Origin: Paenibacillus sp. 1001270B_150601_E10
GTDB taxonomy: Bacteria > Bacillota > Bacilli > Paenibacillales > Paenibacillaceae
Length of the DNA stretch: 55,207 nt
Assembly: GCF_015558675.1 (NCBI RefSeq)
Contig: NZ_JADMOL010000002.1
Coordinates: 543,820-599,026 of the forward strand
Reading direction: 5' to 3'
Each line of letters begins with the position of its first letter. Positions within the stretch are counted from its first letter, which is position 1. Made by a program: the position numbers and the translations under genes. Below are positions 8,993-18,500 of this stretch, piece after piece. The notes under the pieces were generated by a model. The model saw only the letters and a list, made by a program, of their open reading frames with translations. It ran no database searches and had not been told where the DNA came from.

Positions 8993-9685
8993 ATGACCAT
9001 TGGAATTATTGGAGCGATGAATGAAGAGATTCAGCTGCTGTTGGAAGCATTAACAGATAAGGCTGAAATTAAAGGTGCTGGCACCACCTATTACACAGGC
9101 ACTCTTTACGGTAAATCTGTCGTCATCTGCAAGTCAGGTGTGGGCAAAGTCAATGCTGCGGTGACAACGCAGGTCATGATTGATCGCTTTAAGGTCGAGA
9201 AGGTCTTGTTTACAGGTGTCGCTGGCGCTGTTGATCCTGAGCTTCAGATTGGCGATATCGTCATCTCAAGCGCCTGCTTGCAGCATGATATGGACGTAAC
9301 ACCGCTTGGCTTCAAGCCAGGAGAGATACCGTATCAAGAACAATCCGTATTTCAGGCTGATCAAGACCTTGTAAGCTTGGCTGAAAAGGTGTGCGAAGCA
9401 CGCTTCCCAGGCCGCTATCGGACAGGCTTGGTACTTTCAGGCGACCAGTTCATTGCAAGTCGTGAGAAGGTTCGCGAATTGCACGAGACATTCCAAGGCT
9501 TCTGTACGGAGATGGAAGGCTCTGCGGTAGCACAGACCTGTGCTTTGAACGATATTCCTTTTGTCATTATCCGTTCGATGTCAGACCGGGCTGACGGTTC
9601 AGCACATATGAACTTCGCTGAATTTACCGTTATGGCATCCGAGCATTCGCATCTTATTATCCAAGATATGTTGAATCAATTGTAA
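8993..9685 (+). CDS. mtnN: 5'-methylthioadenosine/S-adenosylhomocysteine nucleosidase
   Basis: This 230-residue enzyme hydrolyses methylthioadenosine and S-adenosylhomocysteine to adenine plus the thioribose sugar, feeding methionine salvage and the activated methyl cycle. The N-terminus IGIIGAMNEE contains the catalytic base (Glu12), FTGVAGAVDP the sugar site, and SMSDRADG near residue 195 the purine-binding aspartate. The length is normal for the family. The ATG at 8993 follows TAGGGGGAAGG. It lies between the ccpA terminator and a bidirectional terminator, so it is probably monocistronic. Confidence 0.95.
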   Translation: MTIGIIGAMNEEIQLLLEALTDKAEIKGAGTTYYTGTLYGKSVVICKSGVGKVNAAVTTQVMIDRFKVEKVLFTGVAGAVDPELQIGDIVISSACLQHDMDVTPLGFKPGEIPYQEQSVFQADQDLVSLAEKVCEARFPGRYRTGLVLSGDQFIASREKVRELHETFQGFCTEMEGSAVAQTCALNDIPFVIIRSMSDRADGSAHMNFAEFTVMASEHSHLIIQDMLNQL

Positions 9686-9701
9686 TCTTTGTAAAAAAGC
9701 G

Positions 9702-9742
9702 ATAGGCGCTGTTTCCTTGTAGAAGGATCAGCGCCTATTTTA
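9702..9742 (+). terminator. Bidirectional terminator between mtnN and acuC
   Basis: ATAGGCGCTG (9702-9711) is perfectly complementary to CAGCGCCTAT (9729-9738). T-rich sequence follows, and an A-run precedes it, so it can serve both convergent genes. Confidence 0.75.
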
Positions 9743-9779
9743 GTGCTTATATAAGGAGGTTAAAGGGAGAGTGTCCTTC

Positions 9780-10958
9780 TTAGCGGACATACTCCATTGC
9801 AAGTGTAGAAATGCGCAAATTCTGCTCTGCAATGAGGGAGCGTCTAGGCATCGGGGACCATAGATTCACGTTATCTAGCCAAGTCTGCGGCAGATCGTGC
9901 ACTGATTGTTCTTGCCAACGCTGAATCCAGGCTTCTGGGAGCGAAAGGTCAGGGGTGCTGTCTAATTCCTGCAGCATCGGATGATCGATCATTTCAAGCC
10001 AAAGCAGGCTCCAAGCCCGTGGAACGACTCTCCAAATATCGTAACCGCCACCGCCTATCGCAACCCACCTGCCGTCACAATGAGTGTGAGCTGCCTCGTG
10101 GATGATCCGCGGCATTTCTTTATAAATGCGCATGCTGCAATGCATATGAGACAAGGGATCGAAGGCATGGGCATCGCAGCCATGCTGGCTCACGATCAAG
10201 TCCGGCTTAAAGACGGCCGCCGTTTGCTCAATCGTCCGCTTAAAGCACTCCATCCAGGAATCATCTTCAGTATACGGGTCGAGTGGAACGTTGACACATG
10301 CACCGAATCCTTCGCCTTCGCCGCGCTCGTTCACAAATCCGGTCCCTGGAAACAGATATTTGCCTGTCTCGTGAATCGAATAGGTCAATACGTTAGGATC
10401 CGTGTAGAAGGACCATTGAACGCCGTCTCCATGATGAACGTCCGTATCGATATAAAGCACTCTAGCTTGATACTTATCTCGTATATGGGAGATTGCAACA
10501 GCTGCATCATTATAGACGCAGAATCCAGCTCCTTTGTTAGGAAAGGCGTGATGCAGTCCTCCCCCTAGATGCAAGGCGTGAGGGGCTCGACCTGTCATCA
10601 CAGCCTCACAAGCGGCTATAGAGCCGCCGGTGATGGAGGCGGCTGCCTCATGCATGCCTCTGAAATAAGGCGTTTCCTCGTCATGCAGACCGTACTGCTG
10701 GGCTCTAAGGATCCAATCGGGATCCGGAATCTCTTCGCTCAATTGCATCACTGCTTGAATGTAGTCCTCGCGATGGATTCTCTGAAGCGCTTCCACATTT
10801 GCGCTTGCAGAAGTGACGATTTGGGATTCGCTCAGCGCCCCAATCTGTTCAATCAAGTCCTTTGCTAACAGCACGCGAAACTGATCAAAAGGATGCTCCT
10901 GATAGAAGCGATATTGCAGTACCTCTTTGTTATAAACAAAAACAGGTTGGTTACTCAT
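9780..10958 (-). CDS. acuC: Acetoin utilization protein AcuC, class I histone deacetylase-like
   Basis: AcuC removes the acetyl group that AcuA places on acetyl-CoA synthetase, reactivating the enzyme. The 392-residue protein has class I deacetylase motifs: LHLGGGLHHAF (His pair), DTDVHHGDGVQ (zinc aspartate and histidine), SQHGCDAH (second zinc aspartate) and the terminal GGGGYD. The start at 10958 (MSNQPV) is chosen for its GGAGGG site and because the upstream extension in this frame is not protein-like. It begins 19 bases after acuA ends, so acuA-acuC form a leftward operon divergent from their target gene acsA. The Bacillus acuB gene that normally lies between them is missing. Confidence 0.93.
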   Translation of the reverse strand: MSNQPVFVYNKEVLQYRFYQEHPFDQFRVLLAKDLIEQIGALSESQIVTSASANVEALQRIHREDYIQAVMQLSEEIPDPDWILRAQQYGLHDEETPYFRGMHEAAASITGGSIAACEAVMTGRAPHALHLGGGLHHAFPNKGAGFCVYNDAAVAISHIRDKYQARVLYIDTDVHHGDGVQWSFYTDPNVLTYSIHETGKYLFPGTGFVNERGEGEGFGACVNVPLDPYTEDDSWMECFKRTIEQTAAVFKPDLIVSQHGCDAHAFDPLSHMHCSMRIYKEMPRIIHEAAHTHCDGRWVAIGGGGYDIWRVVPRAWSLLWLEMIDHPMLQELDSTPDLSLPEAWIQRWQEQSVHDLPQTWLDNVNLWSPMPRRSLIAEQNLRISTLAMEYVR

Positions 10959-10977
10959 GAGGCAAACCCTCCAATTG

Positions 10978-11610
10978 TTAATACATAAACCGCTGTCGGA
11001 AACGAAGCCGATCGAATTGTTCCTTGGAGGACAACGGTACATCCTTGCCGATTCGAACCATAAGACAGTTTGCAGGATGAGAGCAGATCTCAGGATCATC
11101 GGTTGCATACCAGATCATGCCTGCGGATTTCATCAGCTGCTCCATCATTTTTCGATAATCCCATACATTAAGTCCGGTCCCTTCCAGATCCCAATGCCAA
11201 TAATATTCTGTTGTGTAGACGATGCAGTTCTCGAGCTGATCATCTAAAAATGCTAGTCCGATCATTTGCTTGCCAAGACCGATTCCCCGATAATCTTTCG
11301 CCACTTCAATGGCGCCGAGCTCGATAAGATCGATCATATTTCCCTCAGACCAGCGCTCTAGCGGATCAGGATAGTGAAACGTAACATAGCCGATAATCAT
11401 GTCTTGATCTCTAGCGACAATAATGCGACCTTCTTCTAAATCTGCAATCTCCATAAGGGCTTGCTGCTGTTCTTTGGGCCTGCGAAAGGCATCCAGATCA
11501 GCATGCATCTGAAGCGTTTCAATGGCATTGGCATGTACGGGGCCTTCTATAATAACGACCCGATCCTCGAAGGGGATGACTTGAGCATGATAGCGCTTGA
11601 AGTGTTCCAT
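10978..11610 (-). CDS. acuA: Protein lysine acetyltransferase AcuA
   Basis: AcuA is a GNAT-family acetyltransferase that acetylates and inactivates acetyl-CoA synthetase. The 210-residue product has the same length as B. subtilis AcuA. The acetyl-CoA loop reads YRGIGLGKQMIG near residue 115, after a conserved beta strand ending in ELGAIEVA. The start at 11610 follows AAAGGAG on the minus strand; the 40 codons open upstream of it are low-complexity and hydrophobic and are not part of the protein. It is divergent from acsA across a 291-base control region, which allows joint regulation of enzyme and modifier. Confidence 0.93.
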   Translation of the reverse strand: MEHFKRYHAQVIPFEDRVVIIEGPVHANAIETLQMHADLDAFRRPKEQQQALMEIADLEEGRIIVARDQDMIIGYVTFHYPDPLERWSEGNMIDLIELGAIEVAKDYRGIGLGKQMIGLAFLDDQLENCIVYTTEYYWHWDLEGTGLNVWDYRKMMEQLMKSAGMIWYATDDPEICSHPANCLMVRIGKDVPLSSKEQFDRLRFRQRFMY

Positions 11611-11741
11611 ATCGACAACTCCTTTTAGGGGCTCTATTCGGTTATAGCAAAAAAAGGAACAAAAGAAAAGGTTAATCGAAGCTTTATAAGAAAATATGGA
11701 TAAATTTGAAAAGGAAAATAATAGGCACAAAAGTAAACCTG

Positions 11742-11750
11742 TGCTATAAT
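11742..11750 (+). promoter_or_regulatory. Extended -10 promoter upstream of acsA
   Basis: TGCTATAAT (11742-11750) is an extended -10 element with only a weak -35. A perfect TTGACA at 11781-11786 lies downstream but has no matching -10 at normal spacing. Either could drive acsA. Confidence 0.4.
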
Positions 11751-11826
11751 AAATGTGCCAAAATATTCAAAAAACATTCCTTGACAACATAGAGATGCAC
11801 CATCGTCCTTTCATTAATATGTTTCA

Positions 11827-11840
11827 TGTAAGCGGTTTAA
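11827..11840 (+). promoter_or_regulatory. cre-like site (CcpA operator) at acsA
   Basis: TGTAAGCGGTTTAA matches the 14-base cre core (TGNAANCGNWNNCA) at every defined position except the penultimate C, which is A here. Its place, 62 bases before the acsA start and downstream of the candidate promoter, fits roadblock repression. B. subtilis acsA is known to be under CcpA control. Confidence 0.65.
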
Positions 11841-11901
11841 CTACCGTTACAAAGCCATGGCATGGTCTAGAGAAAGTATTGAAATAGGGAGATGAGTCTG
11901 A

Positions 11902-13629
11902 ATGAGTAATGTGCAAGGAGAAGAGATCGTAAAGGCAACGGCAGTTAATCCGAACTTGGTAAGCTATGAAGAAGCTACCTCTCAGTTTAATTGGGAGGAA
12001 GTAGAGAAGCACTTTTCCTGGTATGAGACAGGCAAAGTGAATATGGCGTATGAAGCGGTTGATCGCCATGTGAAAGAAGGCAGAGGAGATAAAGTAGCGC
12101 TTTACTATAGCGACAGCACACGCGATGAAGCGTACACTTTTGCGGATCTATCTAAGAGATCGAATCAATTCGCTAATGTCCTTCGCAAGTACGGCATTCA
12201 AAAGGGAGATCGCGTCTTTATCTTCATGCCAAGAACACCTGAGCTTTATGTAAGCTTGCTTGGGGCTATTAAGGCAGGGGCTGTTATCGGTCCTTTGTTC
12301 GAAGCCTTTATGGAGACCGCGGTTAAAGATCGCCTTGCAGATAGTGAAGCAGTAGCAATTGTGACCACGCCAAGCCTGCTTCCGCGCGTACTCCGCGATG
12401 AGCTGCCTGCACTCAAGCATGTTGTGCTTGTAAGTCAGGAGGCTGAAGCAGTTGAGGGAACCATTAACTTCGCTCAAGAGATGGCACAAGCTTCTGATGA
12501 AGCAGACATCGAGTGGCTTGAGCGCGAGGACGGGTTGATCCTTCACTATACCTCTGGCTCGACGGGCAAGCCGAAGGGCGTATTCCACGTTCAGAATGCA
12601 ATGGTTCAACACTACTATACAGGCAAGATGGTTCTTGATCTCAAAGAAGATGATATTTACTGGTGTACAGCTGACCCGGGTTGGGTAACCGGTACGTCTA
12701 ACGGCATATTTGCACCATGGCTGAATGGCGCCACCAACGTGGTTCGCGGCGGACGCTTCAGCCCTCAAGATTGGTATGGCACGATTCAGAAATACAAAGT
12801 AACGGTATGGTATAGTGCGCCGACTGCATTTCGCATGCTGATGGGCGCTGGCGATGAGGTGCTGAAGGAGTTTGACCTTAGCTCCTTGCGCCATGTGCTG
12901 TCCGTTGGAGAGCCATTGAATCCAGAAGTCGTTCGCTGGGGATTAAAAGTATACAATCAGCGCATCCATGATACATGGTGGATGACTGAGACAGGCGGTC
13001 ACTTAATCTGTAACTACCCAAGCATGGATATCAAGCCTGGCTCCATGGGACGTCCGATCCCTGGCGTCCAAGCTGCGATTATTGATGATCACGGCAACGA
13101 GCTGCCTCCATATCGTATGGGCAACTTGGCGATTCGTACGCCATGGCCATCCATGATGCGCAAGATTTGGAACAATCCTTCGAAGTACGAAGAATATTTC
13201 CGTCTATCCGGTTGGTATGTGTCCGGAGACTCCGCTTACCGTGACGAAGACGGATACTTCTGGTTCCAAGGCCGTGTTGATGACGTGATCAACACCTCCG
13301 GTGAGCGCGTAGGACCTTTCGAAGTCGAGAGCAAGCTTGTTGAACATCCAGCTGTAGCAGAGGCTGGGGTCATTGGCAAGCCGGACCCTGTTCGCGGTGA
13401 AATCATTAAGGCCTTTATCTCCTTGCGTGAAGGATATGCTCCTTCTGACGAGTTGAAGGCAGATATTGCAAAGTTCGTGAAAGAAGGCTTGTCAGCGCAT
13501 GCATCTCCGCGCGAAATCGAATTCAAAGATAAACTTCCTAAGACGAGATCAGGTAAAATCATGCGCCGTGTATTGAAGGCGTGGGAGCTTAATCTCCCAA
13601 CAGGTGATTTGTCCACGATCGAAGATTAG
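11902..13629 (+). CDS. acsA: Acetyl-CoA synthetase (acetate-CoA ligase)
   Basis: AcsA activates acetate to acetyl-CoA through an acetyl-AMP intermediate. The 575-residue protein has the adenylate-forming core: the P-loop LHYTSGSTGKPKG near residue 216, WWMTETGG near 363, SGDSAYRDEDGYFWFQGRVDD near 440 (hinge aspartate), and the C-terminal KTRSGKIMRR with catalytic Lys552, the residue acetylated by AcuA. The ATG at 11902 follows GGGAGATGAG. The cre-like site upstream and the divergent acuA-acuC pair point to dual control, at transcription by CcpA and after translation by acetylation. An extended hairpin terminator lies downstream at 13764. Confidence 0.96.
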   Translation: MSNVQGEEIVKATAVNPNLVSYEEATSQFNWEEVEKHFSWYETGKVNMAYEAVDRHVKEGRGDKVALYYSDSTRDEAYTFADLSKRSNQFANVLRKYGIQKGDRVFIFMPRTPELYVSLLGAIKAGAVIGPLFEAFMETAVKDRLADSEAVAIVTTPSLLPRVLRDELPALKHVVLVSQEAEAVEGTINFAQEMAQASDEADIEWLEREDGLILHYTSGSTGKPKGVFHVQNAMVQHYYTGKMVLDLKEDDIYWCTADPGWVTGTSNGIFAPWLNGATNVVRGGRFSPQDWYGTIQKYKVTVWYSAPTAFRMLMGAGDEVLKEFDLSSLRHVLSVGEPLNPEVVRWGLKVYNQRIHDTWWMTETGGHLICNYPSMDIKPGSMGRPIPGVQAAIIDDHGNELPPYRMGNLAIRTPWPSMMRKIWNNPSKYEEYFRLSGWYVSGDSAYRDEDGYFWFQGRVDDVINTSGERVGPFEVESKLVEHPAVAEAGVIGKPDPVRGEIIKAFISLREGYAPSDELKADIAKFVKEGLSAHASPREIEFKDKLPKTRSGKIMRRVLKAWELNLPTGDLSTIED

Positions 13630-13763
13630 ATTGCGGTATAGATGTTAGGAAGAGTTATGAGATTCGAGACGGGTAATACAAGCAGTTTTTTGTCCTATGC
13701 ATTGAAGCATTCTGCTTCCTTGATGGGATATTTATGACTCTACTCTACCTATAAATGAATAAG

Positions 13764-13823
13764 GGCATTCGTTGTGCAGCAAGAGGATCTAATCGGCCTC
13801 AGCTGCCTGGCGAATGCCTTTTT
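13764..13823 (+). terminator. Terminator after acsA
   Basis: GGCATTCG (13764-13771) pairs with CGAATGCC (13811-13818), with an inner GCAGC/GCTGC pairing, followed by TTTTT. Confidence 0.7.
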
Positions 13824-14072
13824 GTTATGTTCTTTTGTATATAGGGAAGAACAGGATGAAGAAGGATCAAGTTGATCAATGATCGTTTTCCCGCCGGTCA
13901 AGGTCTAAAATTATTGAATACCATAAATACATCTTATAAATTGGATATCAGCTAGGGGATAAACCAAAACATAAAAATAAAGACCGACACTATCACTTAT
14001 AGGAAGCTTTTGCCGACTCCATATTGCTTATCCAGCATTCCTTTGTTTTTCTTGTGTCATCATCGCGATTCA
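13824..14072. other. Intergenic region between convergent acsA and oxdC
   Basis: Together with 13630-13823 this makes 443 gene-free bases. Beyond the acsA terminator I see only A+T-rich sequence with a short GATCAAGTTGATC palindrome near 13865, no open frame with a ribosome site and no clear terminator for the leftward oxdC. Confidence 0.4.
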
Positions 14073-15278
14073 TTATGAGTGTTTATTTGGGCTATAAGTA
14101 AAGCCGGGATATTTGACGACGGGCCATTTTTCTTTTCTTAAGGAATGCATAAGTTCAGGGCTCGCATTCAGATTGCTCTTCACTAATGCTGTTGGTGTAA
14201 GAGCCATCCATTGGTTGAGGGAAACATCTTGGAAACGAGCGCTTTTAAACATCTCTAGGAACCATAACGATTGGTTGCCAGTGTTCTGGATGTAATGGCC
14301 ATAGGCGAATGGAACATAGCCGACATCGCCAGCACGAACATCAAAGGTGCGAGCGGCTCCGTTGCCTGCAAATACGGTCATGCGCCCTTGGCCAGCCAGG
14401 TAGTACTGCCATTCATCATTGTTCGGGTGCCAGTGCATTTCTCGCATGGCTCCGGGTTCAATTTCTACTAAGGCAGCCGCTATCGTTTTGGATATCGGGA
14501 AATTTGTAGAGTCCACAATTCTTACATTGCCGCCTGGCGTAAGAATAGGCTGCTGTGCGAGCAGGGAGTGCTTGAAGCTCAGGGGTACTTCACCGTACGG
14601 AGATTGAACGCGCTGGCTATCAATAGAGCCCGGCAATTTGTCCTGGTATATATAGACCTGCTCGGTGGGAATGCCGCTGAATGCCTCTTTAGGTACGCCA
14701 AAATTAGCGGACAGCACGTCCGTTGGCGTATGTGCAAACCAATCGGAGATGGATAAGGTGTTAAGGTCGGAGAAGCTCCCATCGTCAAATACAAGCAGGA
14801 ATTCGCAGCCGTCTTCCAAGCCCTGAATGGAATGAGGGATGCCGGGAGGGAAGTACCAGAGGTCTCCAGGACCTACATCCGCAATAAAATTGCGCCCATT
14901 TTGATCGACTGCCGTAATCCGTGCATGACCAAGCAGCATATAAGACCATTCGGCTTGTTGGTGCCAATGCAGCTCTCTTATGCCTCCAGGTGTTAAGCTC
15001 ATATTGACGCCAGCTAGCGTCGTGGCTATCGGAAGATCACGCACTGTGATTTCTCGCGACAAGCCGCCATGATTTAGTTGCATATGGGTATCAGAAAAGG
15101 AGAATTTAAGGTTGGGAATGAGTCCGGCATCAGTGATAGGGGGCACAAACATATTGGGATTCTCCAAATCCCTCATAATATCGCGCGGGCCTCTGTCTGG
15201 ACCTCCTGCACCATCGCTGCGAATGGGCTGCGGGATATGCAGAGGTGGGTAATGTGGATTGGAGGATTGGTTATCCAT
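14073..15278 (-). CDS. Bicupin oxalate decarboxylase family protein (OxdD-like) with altered lid
   Basis: The family splits oxalate to formate and CO2 using two manganese cupins. Both metal sites are intact: His104, His106, Glu110, His149 in the N-terminal cupin and His282, His284, Glu289, His328 in the C-terminal one. Arg101 and the C-terminal Glu342 also match. The 401-residue length is normal. The mobile lid beside the N-terminal site, Ser-Glu-Asn-Ser in B. subtilis OxdC with the essential Glu162, reads Ser170-Asp171-Leu172-Asn173 here, in a gapless alignment from the last metal His. It may therefore have changed activity. The start follows GAGGTGA. No formate dehydrogenase or oxalate transporter is adjacent. 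B. subtilis OxdD is a spore-coat protein; whether this one is too cannot be seen. Confidence 0.88.
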   Translation of the reverse strand: MDNQSSNPHYPPLHIPQPIRSDGAGGPDRGPRDIMRDLENPNMFVPPITDAGLIPNLKFSFSDTHMQLNHGGLSREITVRDLPIATTLAGVNMSLTPGGIRELHWHQQAEWSYMLLGHARITAVDQNGRNFIADVGPGDLWYFPPGIPHSIQGLEDGCEFLLVFDDGSFSDLNTLSISDWFAHTPTDVLSANFGVPKEAFSGIPTEQVYIYQDKLPGSIDSQRVQSPYGEVPLSFKHSLLAQQPILTPGGNVRIVDSTNFPISKTIAAALVEIEPGAMREMHWHPNNDEWQYYLAGQGRMTVFAGNGAARTFDVRAGDVGYVPFAYGHYIQNTGNQSLWFLEMFKSARFQDVSLNQWMALTPTALVKSNLNASPELMHSLRKEKWPVVKYPGFTYSPNKHS

Positions 15279-15373
15279 GGATTCACCTCTTTCGTATTAA
15301 AGACATTGAATGTTTTCTTGGGTCTCTAATGAAACATACGTGCTTTTTGCAGCATGCATGCACGTTCTTAGCT

Positions 15374-15402
15374 TTATTAAGCTTGGATTCAAGCTTGAAT
15401 AA
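15374..15402. repeat. Inverted repeat upstream of oxdC
   Basis: AAGCTTG (15379-15385) and CAAGCTT (15390-15396) are perfect arms around GATT, extended by TTATT/AATAA with one unpaired base. It lies about 100 bases upstream of the oxdC start and just downstream of the PBP terminator, so it may be an operator or an extra hairpin. Confidence 0.45.
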
Positions 15403-15418
15403 CGATAAATCGATAAGG

Positions 15419-15484
15419 AAAAAGCCCTGCTAGAAGGAGGAGGGAACGATTCTTGTTCCGATGTCTCTTCTAACAGGACTTTTT
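15419..15484 (-). terminator. Terminator of the penicillin-binding protein gene
   Basis: Long interrupted stem: AAAAAG, CCTG and AGAAG on one side pair with CTTCT, CAGG and CTTTTT on the other, capped by GGAAC/GTTCC. It has A- and T-runs at both ends and can act in both directions; the leftward PBP gene ends 44 bases upstream. Confidence 0.75.
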
Positions 15485-15527
15485 GGTTTCAAGCATCAAG
15501 CGCAAGGTGTGCAAGATGCTGTTATTA

Positions 15528-18500
15528 TTAGCTGCTTACTTGGATTGGGCTGGAGGCTTGTGACTCTCCCGCTTTGTTGACTGATGTAACGCGATACCAG
15601 CCTTCAGGCTTCAAGGTGATGATTTCAAACTCAGCGCTAGGGGAGGAGCCAATACGCTCATACTTCCCATTGCGCGAGGAGCTGTAATAGATATTGTACT
15701 CCGTACCTTGACTAGAACCTTTCCAGCTAAGGCTTACCCCAAGTTCGGTCTTCTTGGCGCTTAGCTGAGTAGGAGCTTGTGGCACAGCTTCAGATGGGTT
15801 GTCTGGCTCTTCTGTACCTGGCGTTTCACCAGGGTTAGAAGGATCAACAGGTCCTTGCTCTGATCCGTTGCCATTGCCTCCGGATTCACCATTGCCTTGT
15901 TCGCCATTACCGTTACCCTCAGGCGGTGTAGTTGGATCAGGTGTTGTTGCTCCGCCGAATGTAACTGTCGCAGATGGCGAGGATTCATTGCCTACGACGT
16001 CTACAGAGGTCACATAGTAGCTATAACTGTTGCCTGCTGTAATGTAATCAATAAACCGGGTCTCGTCTCCTGTTAATACTGTTGTGCTAACCTTCTGATA
16101 GCTTCCGCCATTTACAGAACGATACATGCGGTATCCCACGACATCCTTTTCAGGAGCTGCACTAAAGCGTATGCGTACAGACGAGTCGCTGACGGTTTCG
16201 ATTGAGACGCTTCCTGGCGCACTAGGCGCTTTGCCGTCATCCTGACGTGGATCCGGCTTGGAAGGAGCGTCTGTGGTTGCATCTTGCGGCAGATACGACT
16301 CAATAGAGCGGCGTTTGCTGCTAGATGACAAATTATTCAGCGCCTTCTGCAATTCCTCGATTAATTCGCTGATTGGCTTTTCGCGCTTCACCACGATCTT
16401 CGAACTTGTCATGTCGTCAGGTGTTGCTTTATTAGCGATGTAGTTAACGCCGTTATACGTAATGTACTTCATGCTGACAAGCACATCTTCTTGCTCTGTT
16501 GGAACATACTTGCGATTGAAGATATCCGTTACTAAGCGATTCGCTTGCCGCGTAAGCTCGTTTGGCAGCTTGCCGCTAAAGCCGGATACCGTCATGCGAA
16601 CGATTCCGTCCGGCCGCTCAAATTGCTTCGTTTGCAGCAGTTCGGGCTTTGCCTTCATCACTTCATTCATGACCTTCGACCAGATCTCGGTCGAACGGGA
16701 ATACGCACTCTTATTCAGCACATGCTTCTGCTGTTCATAACCTACCCAGATGCCCATCGTAACGTCAGGCGTATAGCCGACGAACCACGTATCGGCATAG
16801 TTCTGAGTGGAACCTGTTTTCGCTGCTACGTCAATACTGCCGTAACCATTGAATTCATTTCTTACACGACGACCCGTACCGCGAGGATCTGAAATAACGG
16901 TCTTCATCATATCGGTCATCAAATAAGCGCTTTGTTTGGATACGACTTGATCTGGCTTCGTTTCATGCTTGTAAACGATATTGCCGTTCGAATCGGTAAT
17001 CTTCGCAATAAAGTACGTTTCATTAAACTGACCTTGGTTGGCGATGGCACCATATGCGCCCGTCAGTTCCTGCACGGACACCCCTAAGCTTAAACCGCCG
17101 ATTACCCCAGTCTGAGACTGGTGATCGATTGGTTGAATCGTCGTGATGCCAAGCTTCTCAACGAATTCCCAAGCCTTCTTAATCGAGACTTTGTCCAGGA
17201 AGATCTTGAGGGCAGGGAGGTTCAAGGATTGGTTCAAGGCATCTCTTGCCGTTACAAGTCCTTGATATCTTCCGTTAGCGTTACCCGGAATGTGATAACC
17301 CTTATTCCCATCCTTCAATATAATTGGAGCATCGTCGACGATTGAAGCGGGCTGAATCAGTCCTGCGTCAATCGCAGGCAGATAAGCTGCAATTGGCTTC
17401 ATTGTTGAACCCGGCTGGCGAAGCATCTGCGTTGCCAAGTTCATCTGCTCTTCATAGAAGTCACGACCCTCGATCATACCAAGAATAGCTCCTGTGCGAT
17501 GATCGATCATGACGCCGGCGACCTGCTCGATTCCCTTCGTTTCACTGTCAGGAGTGAAGTTGTCCGGGTTCTCGGCCACTTTCTTCATCGCCTTGTAAAT
17601 GCTCTTGTCAATCGTGGTATATACGCGGTAGCCACCACGCTGCAGTTCCAAACGAGCATTTTCGATGAGCGAAGCATTCTCTTTCTTCGTTAAGTCAGCT
17701 TTAGTAAGCTCGGGATTCTGTTGAAGAACAAGAATTTGAGCGGCCTCACGCTCTGCTTCAAGCATCAGATACGGATAGGTCGCATATGCTTTTTCCCGCG
17801 GCTCTGCCAGGGAACCACGAATATCAAAGGCCAATGCCTCATCATATTGCTGCTTTGTAATTTTGTTTTCTTCGAGCATCCGTCTTAATACCAGTTTCTG
17901 ACGCTCAATGGCTCTCTCAATTCCCTTTTCGTTATACTCGCCTTTGCCTGTGTAGGCAGTGTAAGCAGAAGGGAGCTGAGGGAGACCTGCTAAGTATGCG
18001 GCCTGCGCAATGTTCAGATCTTCAAGTTTGTCGATGTTGAATATCCCTTTTGCTGCGGCCTTGATCCCAAACACGTTATAGCCAGTAGATCCGTTGCCAA
18101 ATGGAACCTGATTCAAATAAGCTGTAATGATTTCTTCTTTGGACATGGAGCGTTCAATTCGCATTGCAAGCAGAATTTCCTTGGCTTTACGGCTGTCTGT
18201 ACGATCTAAGTTTAAAAAGACACGACGAGCTAATTGTTGGGTTAAAGTACTGCCTCCGGTCTGGACAGGCATTCTCATGACCTTCTGAACGACGGCACGA
18301 GACAAGCCTCGAATGTCTATCCCGTTGTGCTCCCAAAATCGATTATCCTCTGTTGCAATCAACGCATCGATCACAACAGTTGGAATTTGTTTAAATGTAA
18401 CGGGGGAGCGAACTTCATCGGTTCTCAACTGACCGATCTGAGAACCATCGTTGAAGTAGACATATCCTGTGATGGCATTCTCCGAAATCTTCTCTTGGAT

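Noticed and set aside
9981-10568. 195-codon rightward frame opposite acuC
   Set aside because: Shadow frame; acuC on the minus strand has all family motifs.
12148-12894. 248-codon leftward frame opposite acsA
   Set aside because: Shadow frame of acsA without start signals.
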